A stretch of 64,000 nucleotides of DNA from Canna indica (GCA_034359265.1 CP136898.1:36665501-36729500); one strand, 5' to 3'. Positions 12,793 through 24,209 are shown, counted from the first letter of the stretch. Numbers and translations: made by a program. Notes: a model not told the origin generated them from the sequence alone.

Positions 12793-13313
12793 CTAGGTTA
12801 GAGATCGAGCAGTCGAGGAGTGTGTGCGCGGATCGTCGGGGAGCGTCAACGTCGGCGTCGGCATCGTCGACCAAGAGACGAATGGCGCCGGGTGCTTTGG
12901 AGACGTGACCGCCACCAGCATGTAGGCGTGCTCAGCGAACATGGTGAACGCGAGCAGGAGGAAGGCGCACATGGCGCAGGCAAGCGACGTTCGGCCGCTG
13001 CTGGTGAAGACGCAAACGTTGCTCTTGTTGCCATCGCCCCAATTGCTCATCAGATACCATGTCGCCTGCGAGCGTCATGAATCATATGCAATGTAAGCAA
13101 AATCGATCTAAAGCTTTAATGAAGATCGATCCGTAGCAACGAATCAGGTCAATCAATCACCTCAGAGCGCGAGGCCTCGGCGGCGAGGTAGAGGATGAAA
13201 TTAATGAGGCCACATAGGACGGAGAGGAAGACGAGGAAGAGGGCGAGGCGGCTGCCGACGTCGCGGCGCCAATGCTGAGTCCGCATGGAGAGGTCATCGT
13301 GCGTGATGGCCAT
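12793..13313 (-). pseudogene. DUF1218 (Modifying Wall Lignin-like) gene fragment
   Basis: Exon 1 (13313-13161, 51 codons) starts MAITHDDLSMR and has a first membrane helix (LALFLVFLSVLCGLINFILY), then AAEASRSE. A GT-AG intron (13160-13066) leads to exon 2 (13065-12793): ATWYLMSNW, then CVFTSSGRTSLACAMCAFLL and a second helix ending FAEHAYMLVAV. Both match the N-terminal half of plant DUF1218 four-helix membrane proteins, some of which affect lignin in the cell wall. The frame ends SLT-TAG followed by codons for Q-A-C, where the family usually has SLTWQAC, so the stop looks like a W nonsense change just before the fragment joins the TIR. The last two helices are missing. Probably a captured, non-functional copy. 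Confidence 0.65.
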
Positions 13314-13554
13314 GGTGGGCGGTCGATCGAGTACGTACTTGTGGTATGAAAAGAGGAGCGGATGCAAGGAGGAAATATAGAGCTCTGCGGGAACCTTGGT
13401 GGCATCGAAGTGGGAATGAGAAAGCTTGGGAGGGGAGAAGGAGGGAGGAATCCAAGCATGCATGGCTTTGCTTCCTGCTTCAGTTCAGGTGGCTGCGTTT
13501 GCTTGGTTTGCGGAGATGCCCGAGAGGCCGAGAGCTTCCTGCTTTAGTTCAGGT

Positions 13555-14584
13555 CAATGTTGCACGGAAACCGAAACGGGAAACGCGACACGACACGATA
13601 CGAAACGGGGAAACGTTGATTTTAAAATATATAGGACACGAAACGTTGGGGAAACGTTAAATTAACTAATTTTTTAAATAATTAATATAACTTAAATAAT
13701 GTATAAAAATATATTAAAAATATTTTTCTAATTTTAGTCAGTGACGTGTGGGTAAAATAACACATTTGATTAGTTTAATTTTTTTAATTAGTTTAACTAA
13801 GACAAAATTAAAACAAATTGTTACGGTGACGCGTGGTAAAATAACACATTTGATTAGTTTAATTTTTTTAATTAGTTTAACTAAAACAAAATTAAAACAA
13901 ATTGTTACTGTGACGTATGGGTAAAATAATACAAATCTAGTCTGTCAAGTGACCGTACTGACATGGTCACATGGGAGCAGCTTTAAGCCTTTAACATGAA
14001 GAAAAAGGTAGAAAGAACATATATACAGTGAAATCAAAAAATTTCACCTGCTGCGAATTGCGAAATTGCGAAAGAAAAGGGAAGAATTCCGCCAGTCCGC
14101 CGAGGCGCCGACCGCTCCACCGACGCTCAGGAAGAAAGAAGATGAATCGGCGCCCACCGCTCCGCCGACCGTTCCACCTATGCTGCGAAGAAGATGAATG
14201 GGCGCACACTGCTCCTCCGACGCTCCACCGTTGCTGCGAAGATGCTTCTTCGGCGCTCCACCGATGCTTCTTCGGCGCCCACCACTCCAATGCGAAGAAA
14301 TGAATAGAAAATAAAAAAGAATGTGAAGCAAGATAGGAAGAAGAAATGAAATATGGTATTTATTTAATTTTAATCCGATTTTTTTCTTTGTTATCAGTTC
14401 AAAAATTTCGGATTTGTTTTCTTATCAAGAAGGTGGAAAAAAAAAGCATTTTATTTTATTTTTTTTAATTATCGGAAACGTTGACAGTTTCCGACACGTA
14501 CTAACAACGTTTTGTTTCGTCGCCGTGTCCGAAACGTTTCGGACACGGAAACGGAAGCCCCGCTGACGTTTCCGTGCTTCAGAG
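13555..14584. mobile_element. Non-autonomous hAT-like element, 1,030 bp
   Basis: It is flanked by perfect 8-bp direct repeats GTTCAGGT at 13547-13554 and 14585-14592. Termini are CAATGTTGCACGGAAAC and the inverted CTCTGAAGCACGGAAAC, sharing GCACGGAAAC. An 8-bp TSD and a CA-start end fit hAT. No transposase is encoded. It contains an 85-bp tandem duplication at 13741-13909 and GC-rich imperfect repeats at about 14,085-14,280. Confidence 0.75.
13741..13909. repeat. 85-bp tandem duplication
   Basis: Units starting GTGACGTGTGGG at 13741 and GTGACGCGTGG at 13826 are nearly identical, and a third partial copy begins at 13910. Confidence 0.85.
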
Positions 14585-14970
14585 GTTCAGGTGGCTGGCC
14601 CTTTCGCCTCCGCCGCCGCCGTCTGGAAGAGCTTCCTGCTTCAGTTTTTGCACCTGTAAGAGGTTCTACTACACTGGCTGTTCCAGCTTGCCTCCGAGGA
14701 TGCCGTCGGCGTCGAGCAGAACGAGCCAGTCTTGGCCATCGTTGAAGTAGCGCCCGGCGGTGATGACGTTGACGTGGAGGCTGTGCTGCACGAGCAGCTT
14801 CCCGAGCCCTCGGTGTATAAACAAGAAGATGGGGCGGGTGACGTGGACGTTGTTTAATAAAAATTAATTAATAAATGATGGGTGGTAAGCTGGAACTTTG
14901 GGTAAAAAATGAATAAAATATTATTTTTTAAAACACGTCACACGCCGCATCACTGGTTTAGCGGAGCTAT

Positions 14971-15436
14971 TGACAGTAACTAGCGAGTACACTCTTCAAA
15001 CTTGATCTATCACATTAGGTGAATATATAGCTATTGATGTTAGGTCTTAGCATGGATCAGAAAGGAGGTTTTCTAGATCGACCTCCATATTTAACTTCGG
15101 TTGTTTTTCTAGATCAATGATATGGTTCTTCTCTACTATTTTTTCTTTTAAAGTATCTTTTCATTCCTACAAACTAATGAAAAAAAATTCTAATTACATG
15201 AATTGATAAACAATGTTAGTAAATTGTGATCAAATTGACTATAGGAATAATTTATATGGATTAATCATGTATGAAATAAAAAACTAATATTGAGTAAAAA
15301 TGTTAACTATTTCTTAGACATAATACGTAAAAGAAATAATATGGTAGGTACTATAGTATGATATTGAATATTCAACAAATTCCAAAATAAATGAATTAAT
15401 GATATGAGTGTATAACTTATTCTACCTTTTGATGAT
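14971..15436. other. AT-rich intergenic DNA
   Basis: Nothing recognisable lies between the long-TIR element and the copia LTR. Confidence 0.4.
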
Positions 15437-15553
15437 TGTTACGGGGAGAAAATGAAAGAGCCACTCATTTGGCTCATCTCTCATCTATATATAAAAGAGT
15501 GAACATTACATATTGGTCCTTGGACTTAATCTATTTACACATAAGTCCTAACA
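15437..15553 (-). repeat. 3' LTR of the copia element
   Basis: The 117-bp sequence has TG/CA ends and a TATATATAAAAG box. Confidence 0.85.
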
Positions 15554-15560
15554 CTTCTCC

Positions 15561-16163
15561 TCAAATTAGAGCAAATATATCATAGAGCCCCAACCTGTTA
15601 CATATATACTTGGTCCTTGGACTCTTTAAAGACTTTGTGAAAATATCAGCTAACTGGTCATTTGAATTTACAAATGACAATGTGATTTCGTTAGATTGCA
15701 CATTTTCTCTAATGAAATGACAGTCATTCTCTATATGCTTTGTCCTCTCGTGAAAGGTCGGATTGGATGCAATGTGCATAGCAGCTTGATTATCATAATA
15801 CAATTTCATAAGTTCAGTATGACTGAAACCTAGTTCTACCATTAACTGTCTTAACCAAATTAACCCACAAGTGACCAATGACATTGCTCTGTACTCAACT
15901 TCTGCACTAGATCTTGTCACCACACTTTGTTTCTTACTCTTCCATGAAATTAAGTTGTCTCCTAGAAAAACACAATATCCTGAGGTAGATCGACGATCAG
16001 TAGGTGCACTTGCCCAATTAGCATCAGTATATCCAATCACTTGAAGGTGACCATGATTGTGATATAGAACTCTTTTGCCTGGGGCAGCCTTAAGATAGCA
16101 AAGTACCCTCAAGACCGTTATCCAACGATCCTCACAAGGAGACTCAAGGAACTGGTTGATCAC
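15561..16163 (-). pseudogene. Copia RNase H
   Basis: The open frame contains GYTDANWASAPTDRRSTSGY, SSAEVEYRAM, YYDNQAAMHIASN and HIENDCHFIRE, all standard copia RNase H landmarks. It stays open to its natural end just inside the LTR. It is separated from the RT frame by a stop, so the polyprotein as a whole is broken. Confidence 0.9.
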
Positions 16164-16165
16164 AC

Positions 16166-17060
16166 TTACAGCAAAAGAGATGTCGGTCTAGTAATTGTAA
16201 GATAATTAAGTTTATCCACTAGTCTGCGATATTTTCCAAGATCGTGTAAGGGCACCCCCTGTCCAGGTACTAGCTTGACATTTGGATCCATTGGGGTATC
16301 AATTGGTTTAGCCCCTAGCAAGCCCGCTTCTTCGAGCATATCTAACACATATTTCCTCTGTGATACATAGATATCTCCTCCAGATCGAGCTATTTCAACA
16401 CCCAAAAAATACTTCAAGTTGCCTAAGTCTTTAGTCTCAAATTGCTTATGCAAGTAGGCTTTCAGTCTTTGAATTCCTTTAATATCATTCCCTGTGAAAA
16501 TTATATCATCAACATACACAATCAAAAGAATTTGTCTCCCAGAGGATGAAGTGAGGTGAAAAATTAAATGATCTGACATACTTCGGGTCATCCTAAATTG
16601 GAGTAAAGCGGAATTGAATTTGCCAAACCATGCTCGAGGAGATTGTTTCAGACCGTATAGTGATTTCTTCAACCGACACGTACACTAGGTCAGACTCCCC
16701 ATGAGCAATGAACCCAGTTGGTTGCTCCATATAGACGTTCTCCTCTAGAGCACCATGTAGAAAAGCATTTTTAATGTCAAGTTGATAAAGTGGTCAGTCA
16801 TGGATAGCCGCTAAACTGACGAACAAGTGGATAGACGTTATCTTAGCCACAGGAGAGAACGTATCCAGATAATCAACGCCTTAAGTCTGAGTGTAGCCTT
16901 TCGCAATAAGGCAAGCCTTAATGCAATTAACATATCCATCGGGTAATGTCTTGACCGTGTAAACCCACTTGCAACCCACGGTGGATTTGCTAGTCGGAAG
17001 GGGAACCAATTCCCATGTGTCATTAGCATGAAGAGCTGACATTTCATCCACCATAGCTTG
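16166..17060 (-). pseudogene. Copia reverse transcriptase, interrupted
   Basis: The C-terminal part (16672-16166) has [15 protein letters not shown], the catalytic VYVDDIIFTG, FETKDLGNLKYFLGVEIA and YVLDMLEEAGLLG. The N-terminal part (about 17,047-16,680) has [12 protein letters not shown] and GCKWVY-like pieces, with frame changes between them. Together they cover most of the RT. Confidence 0.85.
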
Positions 17061-17427
17061 GTACCGCCCCTGATGTCAAAGAGCCTCTAAAAAATACTGT
17101 AGGAAAAAGACAAAAGATAAAGAGGAAAGAAAGGAATAATAATCTGGTGAGATAGCAAAGTATGAAACATAATGAGAGATAGGATATGATATAGTACGCT
17201 GTCGAGTACCCTTCCTGAAGGCAATGAGAAGATCAAGGTCAGGAGCGGGAGAATCTGACGGATGCACTTGCTTGGAACGACGACGATAAACCTGTAGTGG
17301 TGGAGGCTGAGTAGCAGGAGGCTCGACCGAAAGAGATAATGGACAGGAGTAGGTAGAACCTCAGTAATTGACTCAGGTGGCGTGGATTGACTCGTTAAGA
17401 AGGATGTGGTCTCAAAAAATGTCACGT

Positions 17428-17646
17428 CTACATCAACAAAGAAGCGACGTAGTTCATGAGAGTAACAACGGTACCCACGCTAAAGACAAGTGTACCCAAG
17501 AAAACTACAATGAATAGCACGGGGAGTGAGCTTATCCCGACCAAGAGACAAGTCATGAACAAAATATGTACAACCAAACACACGAGGTGGAAGACGGTAT
17601 AGCTCATCATGTGGATAGAGGATAGAAAATGAAACTTGGTTGTGTA
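17428..17646 (-). pseudogene. Copia integrase C-terminal part
   Basis: The minus strand reads PPRVFGCTYFVHD, then KLTPRAIHCSFLGY, the usual copia integrase segment before the RT. It is cut on its upstream side by the solo LTR at 17647. Confidence 0.75.
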
Positions 17647-19212
17647 TGTTGGCTTTAGGTTTTCAACCTTAGCCTTAATCTCGATCTTGATGGTTTTGGT
17701 GATAACAAACATGGAACTAATGATTTCATTGAGAATATCTTTCAGGTTCCATATCGACTAGCGTTCGATGTCCTCGATCGGATAAATCAAAGAAATCGTA
17801 AAATCAGAAGGACATTGATCGTCGCGCTCGAGTTCATCGCGGAAGTTTCCCGAAGATCGACGAGTGCACCAAAGCCGCTTGGACGAGTCCAAAGATCAAG
17901 TCAAAAGCTCTCCAAGATGATGCTCGTTGAAAGCCGAAACCCAGAAACGAAGCACGAAAGAAATAGGCTGATTAAATAACATTCAGCCTAGGTTCGGTCG
18001 ACTGATCGGTCAACCGACCGAAGGTAAAGAAAGTAGTAGAGCTACTTCGGTCGACCGATGGAAGCCCAAAACGGGCAGTAGCTCGGGCGATCGACCCGTC
18101 GGTCGACCGACCTGCTGATACCCGCGACGCAAGATCGCGTCGGTCGACCGACAGGTCGACCGAATGGAGAAAGAAACAGGCCGAGGCTGGCAGTCGACCG
18201 ACCTGCATATAAGCCAGAGATGCAAACGCGCCGATCGACCGATGGGTCGATCGAAGATCGTGAATCGCGCGATATGTGTCTGGCGGTCGACCAATCGGTC
18301 GACCGACCAGAGAGAAAGATCACACAATCGAAGGACTGATCGACCGATGCTTCGACCAGCGCTTCGACCGGTGGCCTGTAATGGATAGTTTTCTATCCGC
18401 TGAACGTTGTTTCTTCACCTGGGTATAAATACACCCAGGTATGATTCATTTGATCTTTTTCCTGATTTTTACAGAGTTTATTAAGCCATTAAGAGGAAGA
18501 TTTCAAGCCTTCCAAAAGAGTGAATCGTTTGCGCCTGTTCTTCTCGCGACAGTTTCTTCAAGCGCTAGTCTTCTTCCTCAACTCAAGATCTAATACGAGT
18601 TCAACCTCTTGACGAGTTGAAGACATCGAAGGCGTTGAAAAGAGTAGTTTATTTTGCTTTATATCTTTAGCTCTTTTCGTTGTATTTTAATTGTTATTTG
18701 AATATTTTGTTTTGGGTTTGTAGAAGACCTTGTGATTAGGTCTTGGTTGTGTAAAGTGGTTACCTGGTGTTAAGTGTAAAGCCACTTGTGTAAACTGAGT
18801 GTTTACTAGGATTAGTTTAGTTGTCCCTTAGGGTTAAAGTGGGAAAAGTGCTCTCGACAAGAAAGTGGAGACTTCCGGGTGTGGAAGTACCTTAGGTCGA
18901 GAGTGAGACTTTCCGGTGCAAAGTCCTCTGTGTAAGAGAAACATAAATTAATCTAGTAAAACTAGTTTGGAAATCCTAAGCGGGGTGCTTAGGTAATGGA
19001 GTAGGTATTGGGGCCGAACCACTATAAATTCTGTGTTTGCATTGCTTTTAATTGCTTATTTTATTCGCTTGATTACTAATCGCTTCCGCATTCAATCGTA
19101 CAATTGCATCTTGCCTAATCGAATTAAAGAAACGTTTAAAATTGGGATTTAGGCTAATAAATTTAGTAAACATACTATTCACCCCCCCTCTAATATCGCC
19201 ATTTCGCCAACA
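17647..19212 (+). mobile_element. Solo LTR, 1,566 bp, of the GGTCGACC-dyad family
   Basis: It runs from TGTTGGC to GCCAACA and is flanked by GTGTA at 17642-17646 and 19213-19217, a perfect 5-bp TSD. It has no internal coding region, so it is a solo LTR. Its start matches the LTR at 51974-54545, and its end (ACTATTCACCCCCCCTC) matches the other family members in this window. A block at 17,996-18,370 is packed with GGTCGACC/CGACCGA dyads. It splits the copia integrase. Confidence 0.88.
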
Positions 19213-19466
19213 GTGTAGAACAGAGGAGGGCATCTGATTAATGAGATAACAAGCAGTAAGAATGGCGTCACCCTAGAATTTGAGTGGACGTTCATATGGA
19301 TGAGAAGGGTACGAGCAACTTCTACCAAATGTTTGTTTTTTCGTTCTACGATCCCATTTTGTTGAGGAGTATGGGGACAGGAGGATTGATGGAGAATGTC
19401 GTGATGAGACATGAAAGATTGAAAGGTTTTTGAGAAGTATTCTTTAGCATTATCACTTCTGAGCAC
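19213..19466 (-). pseudogene. Copia integrase core fragment
   Basis: It reads LRSDNAKEYFSKTF and CPHTPQQNGIVERKNKHLVE, the second and third acidic-residue regions of the integrase core. The frame ends at the solo LTR. Confidence 0.85.
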
Positions 19467-19805
19467 CTAGATGGAGGTACCAAATTGATTTTTGATTTCT
19501 GCAAAAAATGTGTAGAAGATAGTGAATAATTCAGAGTGTTCTTTCAATAAGAAAAGTCATATCATTCTAGAATAATCACCAATAAAAGTAACAAAATATT
19601 TGTATCCCAAGTTTGATGTGACACGACTAGGACTTCAAATATCATAATGAATCAAAGCAAAGGGTGCTGAAGCATATTTATTGACACTACTGGGAAACAA
19701 TGACCTAGAGTGCTTCCCTAGTTGACAGGACTGACATTCAAGACTCTTAAGGTTGAAAAAAGAAAAAATCATCTTTTGAAGTGTTTGGAGATGTGGATGC
19801 CCCAA

Positions 19806-20222
19806 CTAGTTGTGAAGTAGGAGAGGGGAAGAATCAGCCACTAAGGCAGAATATGTCGCATCAAGCTGGTACAGATCGCGTGATTCATGCCTGGTGTCAA
19901 TCACCCTTCCAGTCCTCGAATCTTGAAGAGAAACAATATCAACTGTGAATGTGATAGAGCAATTTAACAATTTGGTGAGCTTACTCACAGATAACAAGTT
20001 TAGAGGAAATTCAAGGATGTAAAACAAAGAGGATAAGTGTAAGGAGGAATTAACAGGAATGGTGCCAATACCCTTTACCGATGAGAGAGAACCATCAACA
20101 AGATTAACTGTGATGGGGTGCAGTGGAGGGTGGAGGGAAGAAAAAGACGAGACAGTACCAGACATATGTTCACAGACTCCAAAGTCTAAAATCCAAGGAC
20201 AAGAATCAGAGGTATATGTCAC
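19806..20222 (-). pseudogene. Copia protease and pre-integrase region
   Basis: The start reads CPWILDFGVCEHMSG where active copia proteases have DSGA; here the S and A are changed, so the active site is probably lost. The stretch FPLNLLSVSKLTK and following residues fit the conserved region between protease and integrase. Confidence 0.8.
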
Positions 20223-20242
20223 GTAGGCGGTAGATATGCCAC

Positions 20243-20925
20243 CAAGTGCAGGAGGTGGTGCTGGCTAAGAAGTCCAAGGTTGAGCAGACTGAGCAAACTG
20301 AAGTTGAAGCAAACGAGCATATTCCTCAGCAGAAATAGTGACATTGGGCCTGTAGCCCGCATAAGATGGAGTATTTAACAGTCCATTGAGTTTTTCAGTG
20401 GTAATGATCATTGAACCAAAAAGTGATCGAAACGGTGTTGAAATTGACGGTGATGAATATGTGAATCTACTCTTGGAAGTGCACCCTCAAATAGGTGAAA
20501 AGGAACGACTACACTCCTGTAAGTCTGATGCTTCCAACTGCGTCAAGCGAACCTTTGTCTCTTCTCAGCCCCTCGTCCATGGAGGAATGCTCTAAAACCG
20601 TATACGAAGAGGCGAGCCGCGCGTGAGGGATGCAGCTCGAGAGAAGGTGGCAAGCGAAAAAAATGAACCTCTTGATGTGGAAGGAGGTGCGTCGAGCAGC
20701 ACAGACAAAGGAGCATATGTCGCTGGAGAGGTGCGCACAAGCAATTGAGAGAAGCGTCAGCATCTGGGAGGCACGATTGAAAATCGCGTGGAGATACAAT
20801 CGCGATTGAGAGGTGCGATTGTGAGTTGCGGTGAAGATGTGCACGAGCAGGAGCCAAGAAGACGTGCTATAGTGCTCGATTGAAGATGACGACACAACAC
20901 AGTAAAAAAATGGGTTTTTTTGAAC
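20243..20925 (-). other. Copia gag region, mostly missing or replaced
   Basis: Only a gag C-terminal tail (ARLLQLQFAQSAQPW-like, about 20,260-20,330) is recognisable. The 600 bp between it and the primer site contains no gag domain or zinc knuckle. Confidence 0.45.
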
Positions 20926-20941
20926 CCTGGCTTTGATACCA

Positions 20942-21059
20942 TGTTACGGGGAGAAAATTAGAGAGCCTACTCATTTGGCTCATCTCTCATCTATATATAA
21001 AAGAGTGAACATTACATATCGATCCTTAGACTTAACCTATTTACACATAAGTCCTAACA
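20942..21059 (-). repeat. 5' LTR of the copia element, with primer site
   Basis: The 118-bp partner of the left LTR. The primer-binding site occupies 20926-20941 on the minus strand. Confidence 0.85.
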
Positions 21060-22659
21060 AAGATCTTGTTGGGAAGATGAGCATAGCCTTGCTAGTTGCG
21101 ATTGTCGTGGTGTAGTCACGCTGCAAAAGATCAAACCTGGTGTAGTCACGATGTCACGACAATGACGACACTATCGAACGATTCGAACCAGCATTCACAG
21201 ACAACAGTCCAACAATGTCAATGAAGGGGCTACAAAAGATCACCACCAAGGCATCGACGTCGACGCCAAGAACTCGTGCTACTTGATTCGAGTTTTTAAC
21301 GTCGAAGCACATATACTTCAACTTGGTCATCGACCCATCGATAGTGTAATTGTGTTGACTATTGAGACTTCAAACTCGAGTCGTCATTGCAGGTTGTCTC
21401 CGGATCGGATTCCAAAGACTCCAGTTGAGTCCAGTGTGACACTGGTGATGGTGTCGCTGCCAACTGCCAAGAACGATGCCGACTCCGAGCGACAGACTGA
21501 CGGTGATGCGATTCCGATGCTAGAGACAGGTGAGGCAATGAGCCTGTGACACTGTGTTGAGTCTTGAGACTCGAGAGCCGCCAGACCGCTATTGTAGGAG
21601 TGTAGGTTGAAGGTTACAACCTTCGAAGGTTGTTATCTATTGAGCAGTGGCGAAGCAGCAACTGGTGTAGTGGTATGTCAACAGAATCGTATGCTAGAGA
21701 AGCAAGAGAGGCTCTGAGAGACGAGATGTGACGCTATGAAAGACCGAATGTGAGGCTGTGCAACACTGTGAGAGAGACTATAAGAGGTAACATCATTAGT
21801 CGCGACTGTAAGAGAGGGATACATGAACAGTATCCCTCTCTTACAAAATTACTAAAATACCCTTAAGGTTGGCCCTACGGTGGCTCCACCACTACTCGCG
21901 GTGTTCTCAACCTGCGAGAAATAGTATAAATTCTAACCCAATTTTTTGAGTTGCTTGTATGTTCATTTGAATGAGTTTTCTAGGTTGTTTATCGTTGTGA
22001 TTGAAGTTTTAAAAACCTAGAATCCTGTATCCAAAACCAGCAAAAGGTACAATTTTATAAGGAGTAGATTTTTTTCTCTTATTTGATTGGTATATAAAAA
22101 ATATGTAACATGGATAAAGTCATACTTCTTACATTCAATGTAGAAAATAGCTTATGAATCCCTCAAGGTGAGTTCTATTTACTTTTTTAACCAAATAATA
22201 TTATAATTTTGTTAAATAATTTGTATATAATATAACTAAAATATATAGCTAAAAATTATTCTATAATATAACTAAAATATATAGATAAAAATTATTCTAT
22301 AATATAATGAATATCATAATCAATACAACTATAAGTGGGGGAGATATTAATCCTTTTAAGTATAATTCGCGGGAAGTAGATAGTTGTACCAATATCAAGT
22401 TAAATTTTAAGACTAGTCATGCATTATTGGGTTTAGAAAAGTTGTTCGCCTATTCTGAGACTAGTTAATTATTTCCTAGTGCTTCTGTTTGCAGTTGCCT
22501 TGAATGATATAGCTCTATTTTTGTTGCAACAATGGTGGTTGATATCAATTTCAAAGAGCCAGATTTGGTTTCTTGAAGTGTGACAATAAGCAACAATTAA
22601 TAGTCCAAAATATCATGGAAGAGTATTGGCCTTTATAAGTGACCAATAAATAGCATATA
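21060..22659. other. No gene recognised
   Basis: The first 800 bp is moderately GC-rich with a single short open frame (21283-21549) of no recognised family. The rest is AT-rich. A TTTGCAG|TTGCC acceptor-like site at about 22,490 precedes a short open stretch that I cannot identify. Confidence 0.4.
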
Positions 22660-23003
22660 TGTTACGAGAGAAGTAGAAGCCCTCGTAACAGAGTCGGAGG
22701 AGAGGAGGAAGAATAGATCTAGAGAAGAAGCAAGAAGAAGAAACTAGTAGATCTCATTTCATACCCATCATTTACATTTCATAGCTATTTATTACATTCC
22801 AATGCTGGCCCACTACTAACAACTACAAGACGTAGTCGTTAAGTCGTTGAGGTTTCCTCACTTCACGTCGTGGAAGTCCACCTGACACTTGTCCATTTGC
22901 AATATGGATTTGACGTGTGCCTACGTACTCGACTAGAAGAGTCGGGTTGCCTGCTACTTGCGTGGGCCCTTGTAAGACCTCGTCTCGTGCTGAGCCCATG
23001 ACA
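22660..23003 (-). repeat. 3' LTR of the deleted gypsy element
   Basis: 344 bp with TG/CA ends. Confidence 0.88.
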
Positions 23004-23009
23004 TTGCCC

Positions 23010-23714
23010 CCTGGAGCAGAAAGAACCTTGTCCTCAAGGTTACTGTCAGCTGCTACTTCGGCTCTCACTGTCTCCTTTCTGCCTTGGCCTGGAACTGTCT
23101 CAAAAAAATCCTTTTCACCGTCTCCACCTTCTTCAGAGATTGAACGCAGTATTGGAATTGGAGTGTACAGAACATGTGGTTGACCCCGACATGGTTTCAA
23201 CACAGACAAATGGAATACTTAGTGGATTTTAGCAAAGGAAGGCAAATCCAATTTGTACGCGACTTGGTCAATGGGTTGTAGTATCTAAAATGGACCAAAA
23301 AACTTTGGTCTCAGTTTCTACTACTGTTGTAGATGTATAGAAAGTTGTCGGTAGGATTGTAGCTTGACGTATACCCAATCTCCTACTGTGTTTTCCTTCT
23401 TGAGTCAGTACGGCTCCTATGCCCACACCAGAGGCATCCGTCTCGACCTCGAATGTCTTATTAAAATTAGGTAACGCCAATACCGGTGCCTGGCTCAACC
23501 TCCTTTTGAGCTGTTCAAATGCTTCCTGAGCCTGCTCATTCCACTGAAAAGCATCCTTGCGCAGCAAGTTGGTTAGGGGTGCTGCTATACTTGCAAATTT
23601 ATGTATGAAGCGACGGTAATATACTGTCATCCCCAAAAATCCTCTTACACCCTTGGCATTAACTGGTGTAGGCCATTGTTGAACTACTAAAACTTTTGAA
23701 GGATCGACTTTCAA
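23010..23714 (-). pseudogene. Gypsy RNase H start joined to integrase C-terminus
   Basis: The frame begins in the RT connection/RNase H region (RGFLGMTVYYRRFIHKFASI, then VETDASGVGIGAVLTQEGKHS). It then changes to sequence whose other frames read WVYVKLQSYRQLS, FFGPFxILQPIDQVAYKLDL and FHLSVLKPCRGQPH, the C-terminal end of a chromovirus-type integrase. About 2 kb of coding sequence is missing between them, including the zinc finger and DDE core. Confidence 0.82.
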
Positions 23715-23810
23715 GCCTTCTTCTGATAGGAAATGTCCTAGATATTCAATTGTAGTATGTCCAAAAAAACACTTGGTTTGCTTAGCTACTAACCCATGAC
23801 ATCATAGAAG

Positions 23811-24161
23811 TCAGAGCACCCTCTCCAAGTGCTGCAAATGGTCTTCATAAGACCGACTGTAGACCAAGATATCGTCGAAGAATATCAACACAAACTTCCG
23901 AAGGAATGGTTGAAAAATCCGATTCATAGTAGTCTGAAAAGTGGCCGGTGCATTGGTTAAGCCGAAAGGCATAACCAAAAATTCGTAGCGGTCGTCATGT
24001 GTTCTGAAAGCCATCTTCAATATATCTTTAGCATTCACCCTGATTTGATGATACCCCGAGAGCAGATCGAGCTTTGAGAATATCCTTGCACCTCCTAGTT
24101 CATCGAACAATTCGTCGGCGATAGGGATGGGGAATCGATCTTTCACTGTCACAGCGTTCAA
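23811..24161 (-). pseudogene. Gypsy reverse transcriptase
   Basis: It reads [45 protein letters not shown] and [13 protein letters not shown], the ordered gypsy RT motifs with an intact DD pair. A stop separates it from the downstream piece. Confidence 0.92.
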
Positions 24162-24209
24162 CGCCCTATATTCGGCGCAAAAGCACCAAGTACCATATAT
24201 CCTTTTTCT

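Larger units (their letters stand above)
12345..14970. mobile_element. Long-TIR element (MULE/foldback-like) carrying a gene fragment
   Basis: About 320 bp at 12,345-12,675 recur inverted at 14,642-14,970, including the dyad-flanking GACGTG boxes and the GGGCTCGGGAAGCTGC core. The arms differ by scattered substitutions and small indels. Between them lie a DUF1218-type gene fragment and a nested hAT element. Long TIRs around host coding sequence suggest a Pack-MULE. I could not fix the outermost bases or a 9-bp TSD, so superfamily and limits are inferred. Confidence 0.6.
15437..21059 (-). mobile_element. Ty1/copia retrotransposon with 117-bp LTRs
   Basis: LTRs at 15437-15553 and 20942-21059 both run TGTTACGGGGAG to CCTAACA and are nearly identical. 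The 5' LTR is on the right: immediately inside it the minus strand reads TGGTATCAAAGCC, the initiator-Met tRNA primer site. A purine tract (TTTGAGGAGAAG) precedes the left LTR. The flanks ATGAT (15432-15436) and AAGAT (21060-21064) are a possible TSD with one mismatch. Protease, integrase, RT and RNase H remnants lie between. A solo LTR at 17647-19212 interrupts the element. Confidence 0.88.

Noticed and set aside
12581..12874. Continuation of the DUF1218 protein past 12,793
   Set aside because: After the TAG and Q-A-C codons the similarity ends in every frame, and the sequence belongs to the left inverted repeat.
17972..18388. Open frames rich in Ser-Thr-Asp-Arg on both strands, also at 52,668-53,092
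   Set aside because: They are translations of the GGTCGACC dyads in several frames at once, as expected of self-complementary repeats, and have no start context or homology.
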